The translations under genes and the position numbers were made by a program. A model generated the notes under the pieces. The model made no database searches and was not told where the DNA came from. It saw nothing but the letters and a program-made list of their open reading frames with translations. A stretch of 64,000 nt of DNA from Pomphorhynchus laevis (taxonomy: Eukaryota > Acanthocephala > Palaeacanthocephala > Echinorhynchida > Pomphorhynchidae), in the NCBI GenBank assembly GCA_012934845.2, contig WNNJ02001595.1, positions 124,001-188,000 on the forward strand, read 5' to 3'. Shown here in pieces: positions 57,844-64,000 of this stretch (the stretch's first letter is position 1; each line of letters starts with the position of its first letter).

Positions 57844-60756
57844 CTTGAACATGGTGTCGCGGTGAAGACCAACATTGTTGGTCTACACCCGACTAGTTCA
57901 CGGGCTCTTAACCAGAGTTCTGATTCCGCCTCAATTGTGAAGGTTTTGGTTTTTAATGCAGAAGGTCTTGATAGGCTTTTATCTGAAGGATTTGACTCCT
58001 TTTTAAGAGGATATGACATCATAGTATTAACAGAGACATTTTGCTGTAACCCGATATCCATAAAAGGTTTTTACGTATTTGAAAAATTAGCAAAAGCCCC
58101 TATTCGAGGTCGTCCCATAGGAGGCATCGTAGTGGGTGTTAAGCCAATCATTTCGACCTGGAATGCAAGCTCCAGTGATTTTAGCGTTATCGTTCATACC
58201 CCACATATTTCAATCGTGGGTTGTTATTTCAATCCAACTATTGATGTTTCTGACATTAACATTGATTTAGTAGATATCATAGGCTTTCTACCAGAAAATC
58301 ACCCTATAATTATAGCAGGTGACTTTAATGCCAATGTAAGTAGTCCATTGTCGGATAAAATAAAGCACATTGTCAATTCGTTAACTCCGTACGGCATTCA
58401 GCTTAGCTACCCTAGTGAGGGTTGGTCCTACGAAAGTGATCGGGGAAGAAGTTGTATAGATATTTTGTTTACAAACTGCAAAGTAACATCAGCTCGCCTA
58501 TGCCTAGAAAGCAAATGGTCTTTACGCAGAAAACATAAGCCAGTCATTTTCAAGCTCATTCTTGATGATGTGATGACGTCATCACTCGTACAGTCGATCT
58601 CACAGCGGAGTCGTAGACTAGATCTAAGAAACCCTAGATTATCATCGCTTACAACTAATTTGCTTGGTACTGATGGTTCGAGGTACCTCGAAGTTCGAGA
58701 TACACTCTTAGAATGTTGCTTTGCATCTACTCAGAAACCGACGTGCTCACCATTCAAAATTCCTCTGTATTTGCGTCAACTTCGTAGTAAACTCATTGCT
58801 ATGCATAAACTTCCGACATTCAGAGCACGCGAAAGTAAGGAATATAGGGACTTAAAGTTGATCTATCGATCTTCTATTAATTGTTTGAAAGACAAGCATT
58901 TTAAGACCGAAGAACAACGTATTTTAAAGGATGCTGAAATATACCCTTGGAAGTTGAAAGTTAGACAACTTGCATTATCATCTAAGATTCCTCTTGATAA
59001 GTGGGAAAATCATTTCAGGGCTGTTTTGTACGATCCCTTGAATGAATATGTTTCTTCTTCGTATCCTTTATTACTTTCACAATTCTCCTTTACGGAAATA
59101 AATCATGACATTGATCAGATCTTAAATTCTCCATTTACTCTTCAGGAGTTAAGAGCTTGTGTATTTTCTATATCGATAAGAAAGGCGGCTGGCCCTGATG
59201 GGTTATGCATAGAGCATATCAAACAGTCTCTACATATATTAGAGCCATTCTGGTTGGGGCTTTACAATTCTATTCTGTTTGGATGTCCTATTCCTAAGTC
59301 CTGGAAAGAAGCGACCATAAAAGTTATGTATAAAGGCAAAACAGATCCTTTATCTACGAACTCTTATCGAGGAATAGCCTTAACAAATCATGCCTATAAA
59401 CTATTGACTTCGCTAGTTCACCGTCGTATTATGCGATCATGTGGTTCACGTATAGCGAATGAACAATATGGATTTCGACCAGGTAGATCTACAGTTGGGG
59501 CGATTTCTACTTTAAGAGAAAGGGTAAAACAGCGTTTCGCAGCAAATTCATGCATGTATGCGTTATTTATTGATTTTACAAAGGCGTTTGACTCTGTGAA
59601 TCGGTCTCTCTTACTAAGCAAGCTTCATTTCGAGTTTCACATACGCGGTCCAATGTTAAAACTACTTGCAGCCATATTGTCGCCTAATGAAATTCGTATT
59701 TCGGATGGACTGCAATTGTCACAACACTTGATCCAAAATCGAGGGGTGTTACAAGGGGATCCTTTAAGCCCGCTGCTTTTCACGCTATTCGTTAGTGACC
59801 TTCCCTTCTTTGTTTGTCAAAGCGGTAGATCCAGCTGCATAATGTATGCAGATGATTTAGTCATACTTTCTCATGATATTGATTCAGCAACAATGTCATT
59901 GAATCGTCTAGATACCTACTGCACACAAAATTTTATAGTGGTAAATCTAGATAAGTCCCGAGCTATAAAATTCAGGAAGGGTGGCCGTCTACGCGGTGAT
60001 GACTCATTGCAATATCGAAATAGCAATTTTGAATTTTGTTGTGAGTATTCCTACCTTGGTATTGTTTTAAATTCGAAATGGACATTCTCGAAACATATTT
60101 CCAACAAGTGTGTCAAGGCAACTGAAAGAATGTATTCCTTCAGAAACATAGGTAATTTGTCCTTCGACGGTGCCCTAAAATTCTTTAAGGTGATGATCCT
60201 TCCTATATTGACATATGGTATTCAGGCGATCTGGCTTGATCTTACTACTGCTAATTTCCGCAAATTTGATTCGCTTCAATGGAGGTATATTAAACGTATC
60301 ACAGGGCTCTCACCCATGACCTCTTCGACATTAGTGTCAGCGTTATCTCAACTCTCATCGTGTGCGTATACCTTTGCAAATTCGTTTAATCTGCCTATAA
60401 CACCGGCACTCTCGATCCATCTCAGCAATACGCAGATTTCTGTTGCAAAACTTGATCCTGCTATTTATTGCACTCCGGTATTTCTTCAGAATAATTGGAA
60501 AATGCCATTTAATGCAAACCGACCGCTTGTTTGGAGAATATCTACTCATGGTTACCATGACAAATTTTGTATGATCAGGTTGCCTTGTCATTCAAGAAAT
60601 TCTGACTGTTACTGTCGTTTCTGTGGACTTTCATGTTGTGACCTTCTCCATCTGTTTTCATGTTCAGTTCTTTCTACATGGAGTTTGCGCAAAGTAGATT
60701 CGATATCGTCATTTCGTAACGTTCCCACAACTTCTGCACACTTTTCGTCCTCGTGA
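57844..60756 (+). CDS. LINE ORF2: endonuclease, reverse transcriptase, C-terminal CCHC
   Basis: Open from just after the ORF1 TGA and in the same frame, to TGA at 60,754-60,756. The endonuclease (about 57,945-58,560) has VLVFNAEGLDRLL, IIVLTETFCC, IIAGDFNANV, CIDILFTN and RRKHKPVIFK. The RT has KAAGPDGLCIEHIKQSL, SYRGIALTNHAYKLLT, EQYGFRPGRSTVGAIS, FIDFTKAFDSVNRSLL, RGVLQGDPLSPLLFTL, MYADDLVILS and YLGIVLNSKWTFSKH. The C terminus ends with CYCRFCGLSCCDLLHLFSC, a CCHC motif. The first in-frame ATG is at 58,573, after the whole endonuclease, so translation must come through the TGA, by reinitiation at a non-AUG codon (GTG 57,862), or not at all. Confidence 0.87.
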   Translation, partial: LEHGVAVKTNIVGLHPTSSRALNQSSDSASIVKVLVFNAEGLDRLLSEGFDSFLRGYDIIVLTETFCCNPISIKGFYVFEKLAKAPIRGRPIGGIVVGVKPIISTWNASSSDFSVIVHTPHISIVGCYFNPTIDVSDINIDLVDIIGFLPENHPIIIAGDFNANVSSPLSDKIKHIVNSLTPYGIQLSYPSEGWSYESDRGRSCIDILFTNCKVTSARLCLESKWSLRRKHKPVIFKLILDDVMTSSLVQSISQRSRRLDLRNPRLSSLTTNLLGTDGSRYLEVRDTLLECCFASTQKPTCSPFKIPLYLRQLRSKLIAMHKLPTFRARESKEYRDLKLIYRSSINCLKDKHFKTEEQRILKDAEIYPWKLKVRQLALSSKIPLDKWENHFRAVLYDPLNEYVSSSYPLLLSQFSFTEINHDIDQILNSPFTLQELRACVFSISIRKAAGPDGLCIEHIKQSLHILEPFWLGLYNSILFGCPIPKSWKEATIKVMYKGKTDPLSTNSYRGIALTNHAYKLLTSLVHRRIMRSCGSRIANEQYGFRPGRSTVGAISTLRERVKQRFAANSCMYALFIDFTKAFDSVNRSLLLSKLHFEFHIRGPMLKLLAAILSPNEIRISDGLQLSQHLIQNRGVLQGDPLSPLLFTLFVSDLPFFVCQSGRSSCIMYADDLVILSHDIDSATMSLNRLDTYCTQNFIVVNLDKSRAIKFRKGGRLRGDDSLQYRNSNFEFCCEYSYLGIVLNSKWTFSKHISNKCVKATERMYSFRNIGNLSFDGALKFFKVMILPILTYGIQAIWLDLTTANFRKFDSLQWRYIKRITGLSPMTSSTLVSALSQLSSCAYTFANSFNLPITPALSIHLSNTQISVAKLDPAIYCTPVFLQNNWKMPFNANRPLVWRISTHGYHDKFCMIRLPCHSRNSDCYCRFCGLSCCDLLHLFSCSVLSTWSLRKVDSISSFRNVPTTSAHFSSS

Positions 60757-60872
60757 TGGATGACGACTAGCTCGATAAGTACAATAATAAGCTGACATTT
60801 TTGTATATAAATTGACTGTATTTTCTACCTCCATCGCTTACAAGCGGAAGTGAGGAAAATAAAATTTCTCAG

Positions 60873-60887
60873 ATTAATATTGTTCAT
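60873..60887. repeat. Target-site duplication, right copy
   Basis: attaatattgttcat, identical to 56,335-56,349, directly after the LINE 3' end (..aaaatttctcag). Confidence 0.8.
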
Positions 60888-61265
60888 GAGTATTATTAGA
60901 TCAACTAGGAGCTAGTGCTCATACGGTAGCATCACAAAATACAAAAAGGCACAAAAGACAGAGAAACTAAAACATGAAGAGTTGAGATTCACAGTACCTT
61001 CATAAACATTAGTTTTGACTTGGTATGTTTGTAATGGAGCATTGAACATACGGAAAACTGGGATCACTTTCGTAATGATGCGACGGTAAACTCCTCCGAT
61101 ACCTACGGCACGAATACCTGGATCTTTGTCTAGGGCAATTAACCTGGAGATCATGAATGCACTTGTTGTGCCTGAATTTTGTTTCTTAGTAGCAAGTCTA
61201 TATGTCATAGAAGCGATCCCCTTTGCCAATTTTTTAGAATCCCTGTCAAATGAATTGAGTATGTG
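60888..61265 (-). mobile_element. R2-like LINE RT fragment joined to a gypsy-derived scrap
   Basis: On the minus strand, 61,230-61,066 reads MISRLIALDKDPGIRAVGIG and VYRRIITK, the N-terminal RT block of the R2-like family. At 61,062-61,024 it continues into 39 bp that match 55,911-55,873 of the Ty3/gypsy fossil at 38 of 39 positions. The rest down to 60,888 is unassigned. So two dead elements are joined here. Both are short and old. Confidence 0.6.
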
Positions 61266-61279
61266 CTTCTAAAGTGAAT

Positions 61280-61430
61280 ATAAAGTTGCCTTTTATTTCA
61301 ATTCCATAACATACGTCCGCTAGTTTGGCAGCAAAAAGGTCTCTGATTGCGACGTGGCGAATTATCGGGAGACCTCCTCGCTTGCTCGAGATAGCGTGAC
61401 TGTATTGATAACAGACAATTACAATTTACG
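61280..61430 (-). mobile_element. R2-like LINE scrap: Cys/His and following block
   Basis: The minus frame reads HAISSKRGGLPIIRHVAIRD then LFAAKLADVCYGIEI, aligning with HSLSCKCGGKSIVRHNVIRD of the copy at 62.7 kb. The second Cys is replaced by S. It ends before the endonuclease core. Since it does not follow in family order from its neighbours, it is a separate fragment. Confidence 0.6.
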
Positions 61431-61433
61431 GGT

Positions 61434-62095
61434 TACCCGCAAATGGCTCTTATATTATTATCACTATTTAACCTAAAACGTTATTTGTGACCTAACAAAT
61501 ATGCCGGGTTCCAACCATATCGAGTACACACTGCGTCTTTGAATTGGTTTGCTGAGAGATGTTGATTTTCCTCTGTTTAAGGGAGAGCGTTCAACATGGC
61601 AGATGCACCACTCATGGTCGCATGCTCTCTGGCTAATTTTGTCGTGTCGGAAAGTGATTGAATAATGCTTCTCAATTTGGCCATGTAAGCCGACTGCCTA
61701 TGATTAGAAGACGTGTTCTTCCCCTGGTTCTATTTGTTGCATAATGCCTCGCCCTGTAAATTTATTGAGTACGAGTCACAAACCGTGCGTGAACATTCGA
61801 ATTCGATGTCGTGAATATAAGTTGGATCAATTATTCCAACTTCACCAAGGCTGAATGGTGTCGACAACAATGCTATCATGTCTTTATGTAGATGCTGTCC
61901 AGTTAGAGTTGGAAGTAGAAGACCCACCACTGCCTCCCATAGCCCTTGCAATTGTTCCTTCTTGCAATGTGTAGTTCTCAGCAGGTATGTCCATTTCCAC
62001 TGCAATGACCACACGAGACCAGAATAAGCCAATTGTGGGTCTGTGTCTCCAACTTGCGATAACCGGACTATCAAATTTGACCACTTCTTCTTGTT
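61434..62095 (-). mobile_element. R2-like LINE, RT thumb to 3' end with internal deletion
   Basis: The minus frame reads AYSGLVWSLQWKWTYLLRTT, then LTGQHLHKDMIALLSTPFSL and GEVGIIDPTYIHD, matching the palm-end/thumb of the 62-kb copy (FSAAVQNKWTHVQRT, LPFSMGGLGISNP). Near 61,530 it reaches FKDAVCTRYGWNPAYLLGH and a stop. The endonuclease is absent, and the 3' UTR with agccatttgcgggtaac (complement near 61,430-61,446) follows. That 3' end is shared with the copy at 41.6 kb. A deletion derivative or a decayed copy. Confidence 0.68.
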
Positions 62096-62200
62096 TTCAA
62101 TATATTTTTCAAAGAATTGTAATAATTTTTTTTAACGAAAAAACGAATTTATTTGACAAAGACACTGCAAAATCATAACAAAAGTAACAATGAAAAAAAT

Positions 62201-64000
62201 TTATCTGAGACACCATGAGCTAGCCCGCACGAGAGCTATTCCAATGGAACGTCTGAATCGGCTAATCACGTCACTGTAACGGCACTCTCTTCTCACCGCT
62301 ACGTCTTTTGCTAAGCGTTTTACCAACTGTTCTGCCTCATCCACCTTGTATTGACAAAATAACTGGTATAAAAGCTGCTCTCTCGATCTTGGATATCCGT
62401 TCGGAGTACTTAGCCTTTTTTCGATTCTCGTTATAACTGAACGCTGATCGTGGAGTCATTGTGGCATAGGAACGAGCATGTGTATTGAATACAGAAATGT
62501 CCAGGTAGGACCGCTCAGACGGGACGCCAAACAACCCCGAACACAAGACGTCAAGACGTGCATTGCGATCTAGTGTAGTGGAAGAAGAATCGAATTGAAT
62601 AGTTGGATCAACGGGAGAAAGCAGTGGCTCAGTTGTAGTTGATGAACACACCTCTGAAGTTAATTTGGCGAAAATGTCTCTGATCACATTGTGCCTTACT
62701 ATTGATTTCCCTCCGCATTTGCAAGATAATGAATGAACAACACTAAGAACTTCCCCAGATACACATTTGCCCGAAGTATTTAAAATTTGCCACCCATATC
62801 TGACAGAGAGACCATCGGAAAATTCTTGATTGCTTAAGCGAAACTTAGGATCATCACTAGGGCGAGCAGATAGCCACGTTGACGCGCCCTTTCGAGCGGC
62901 ATGCTTTAAAATTACCTGTTCGCAGTCGTCCACTGTATTTAACAGTGACGAAAATTTTTCGGCAGCCCGGAGATTCTTTAGTTTTCTAATTTCAACTATT
63001 GACTGTTTCTGGATGGTATCAATGTCGCCTCCGAGACCTAACTCAAATAAGGGCTTACATAGTAAAGAAGAATATTCCCATTCAGATTTGGTATTCTCAT
63101 ATGGATTTGATATCCCCAAACCTCCCATTGAGAAAGGCAGACTTGCTACATCGCGCCAACACTTCTGTAAATTAAAACCAGTTATTTTGGGGATTATTTT
63201 ATTCTGTATGAAATCTTCGAGTAAAGAAAACCATTCACATTCACACTTACATGTTCTTTGTACATGAGTCCACTTATTTTGCACTGCTGCTGAAAATGCT
63301 AAGAACGCTAACTGCCGTGAATCGCTAGAGACTTCACATAACCTATCGAGCAATTTTAACCAGCGAGTTACTTGTGTTATTACCCAATCTTTTTCGAACG
63401 AACCAAAACCTATGGGAGCTCCTAAAAGTTCTACACCATTAGATACGACATGAACCCCTAAGCTGGCAAGTGAATCACATTCAAGGATAATGTTGGCGTT
63501 AACCAGAGCTGTACACTTGTTGACATTAACATGAAATCCGTATTCCGGTCCTATAGATTGCAACGATTTAAAAAAATCATAAACATTCCCCGGTGAACCA
63601 ACACATGATACATCGTCTGCATACCAACGCTGTTTTATTTGAGGATGCAAAGCGCCTAATCTATGTATTAATGGTATCGTTGCTGCCGCAAATGCTACCA
63701 TTGCCAAGGAAACCTTCCTTTGATAACAGATAATCATCGTCAATGGCTAAGATTGGATCTAAACTATACGTATTCTGCAGGAATCGAGCTAAAGCAGGGC
63801 ATATCTTTTCTATATTGAGGAGAGCTAATTTCCTATTAATTCTATTAAAAGCATTATGTGCATCAATTAAAAGTAAACATGACGAGGTCGAATTAACAAA
63901 GGTTTCACGCATATCTCGCACAACGAATTCGACACCTCCCTTTTGACTTACACAAAGTTGTGAATTACCCGCAATTGACTTAATGAAAGGAGAAATGACA
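62201..64000 (-). mobile_element. R2-like LINE, longest copy, continuing beyond the window
   Basis: Best copy of the family. It runs from motif A of the RT near the window edge to a stop at 62,201-62,203. Order: RT palm with LIDAHNAFNRINRK (near 63,870), WYADDVSCVGSPG (near 63,610), VNVNKCTALVN and ELLGAPIGFGSF; thumb; RYGWQILNTSG; Cys/His block; putative restriction-like endonuclease; and a final helix region (RRSIGIALVRASSWCLR near 62,210-62,260). Two frame breaks are seen (near 63,700 and near 62,345). The 5' part lies outside the window. Confidence 0.78.
62337..63743 (-). CDS. R2-like LINE: RT catalytic box to endonuclease, open frame
   Basis: 468 codons without a stop. From the N-terminal side: LIHRLGALHPQIKQRWYADD (catalytic YADD), SIGPEYGFHVNVNKCTALVN, then LPFSMGGLGISNPYEN (about residue 200) and KGASTWLSARPSDD. 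The Cys/His part is KCVSGEVLSVVHSLSCKCGG with IVRHNVIRDIFAKLTSEV. The putative endonuclease core is ARLDVLCSGLFGVP…SYLDISVFNTHARS, then YNENRKKAKYSERI and AAFIPVILS. The RLD-x(~16)-LD-I/V pair with following Lys fits a PD-(D/E)XK-like nuclease as in R2, but this is inference. The frame is preceded and followed by frame shifts, so the real protein is longer. Confidence 0.78.
   Translation of the reverse strand: MTMIICYQRKVSLAMVAFAAATIPLIHRLGALHPQIKQRWYADDVSCVGSPGNVYDFFKSLQSIGPEYGFHVNVNKCTALVNANIILECDSLASLGVHVVSNGVELLGAPIGFGSFEKDWVITQVTRWLKLLDRLCEVSSDSRQLAFLAFSAAVQNKWTHVQRTCKCECEWFSLLEDFIQNKIIPKITGFNLQKCWRDVASLPFSMGGLGISNPYENTKSEWEYSSLLCKPLFELGLGGDIDTIQKQSIVEIRKLKNLRAAEKFSSLLNTVDDCEQVILKHAARKGASTWLSARPSDDPKFRLSNQEFSDGLSVRYGWQILNTSGKCVSGEVLSVVHSLSCKCGGKSIVRHNVIRDIFAKLTSEVCSSTTTEPLLSPVDPTIQFDSSSTTLDRNARLDVLCSGLFGVPSERSYLDISVFNTHARSYATMTPRSAFSYNENRKKAKYSERISKIERAAFIPVILSIQGG

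Larger units (their letters stand above)
56350..60872 (+). mobile_element. Apparently full-length I/Nimb- or Jockey-like LINE
   Basis: 4,523 bp flanked by 15-bp direct repeats attaatattgttcat at 56,335-56,349 and 60,873-60,887, the expected target-site duplication. A 5' UTR of 387 bp carries a 20-bp tandem repeat. ORF1 and ORF2 follow in a single frame, then a 3' UTR of 116 bp without a long poly(A). ORF2 has no frame break and all catalytic motifs are present, so the copy looks whole and recent. Clade placement by eye is uncertain: the RT (YRGIALTNHAYKLLTS, EQYGFRPGRSTVGAI) fits the I/Nimb-Ingi-Jockey assemblage. Confidence 0.88.

Overview
The window is AT-rich animal DNA, about 65-70% A+T by eye. 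I place it in an invertebrate metazoan. The host genes have animal-type homologues, their introns are very short (38-57 bp, plus a few of 190-950 bp), and most of the rest is non-LTR and Penelope-like retroelements. I cannot resolve the phylum. No prokaryotic operon, CRISPR array, rRNA or tRNA gene was seen.

Five host genes are supported. They are: the 3' end of a mitochondrial-type cation/Ca2+ exchanger (SLC8B1-like, 1044-2592, five short exons); RNA polymerase I subunit RPA12 (8171-8536); ABHD18-type alpha/beta hydrolase (16403-17497); ATP synthase c-subunit lysine methyltransferase (minus strand, 28014-28889, five exons, assembled here from splice signals); and ribosomal protein eS21 (minus, 35829-36083). 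Weaker exon-like signals, whose product I do not recognise, lie at 6297-6770, 11.3-11.7 kb, 15.6-16.4 kb, 29.6-29.85 kb, 34.1-34.7 kb and 51.34-51.56 kb. The host genes show no functional link; they are ordinary housekeeping genes separated by transposon debris.

The retroelements fall into families. (1) A CR1-group LINE has copies at 11.8-13.6 (very old), 23.45-24.99, 25.0-27.4, 30.15-34.0, 42.65-43.96 and 44.3-47.4 kb; two of these share one internal deletion. (2) A second CR1-like LINE lies at 19.9, 20.3-21.9 and 36.9-37.9 kb. (3) A Jockey/I-type LINE with a zinc-knuckle ORF1 lies at 51.9-55.4 kb, with fragments at 9.3-11.2 and 22.8-23.0 kb. (4) A nearly whole RTE element spans 38.06-41.58 kb. 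(5) An apparently complete, young LINE spans 56.35-60.87 kb, flanked by 15-bp target duplications; its ORF1 and ORF2 lie in one frame separated only by a TGA. (6) An R2-like family has a reverse transcriptase, a Cys/His motif and a putative restriction-like endonuclease, with copies at 4.3-5.8, 41.6-42.4 and 61.0-64.0 kb. (7) Penelope-like elements comprise a main body at 48.9-51.0 kb, fragments at 13.7-15.6, 34.9-35.6 and 44.1-44.3 kb, and many terminal-repeat pieces (2.9, 3.4-3.9, 18.1-19.8, 37.9 and 47.6-48.2 kb) with hammerhead-like core motifs. (8) There are two old Ty3/gypsy fossils at 8.9-9.3 and 55.7-56.3 kb.

The best candidates for something new are the R2-like family, the single-frame ORF1-TGA-ORF2 LINE, the shared deletion derivative of the CR1 family, the permuted hammerhead-like core in the Penelope terminal repeats, and a perfect 64-bp palindrome at 11,936-11,999.
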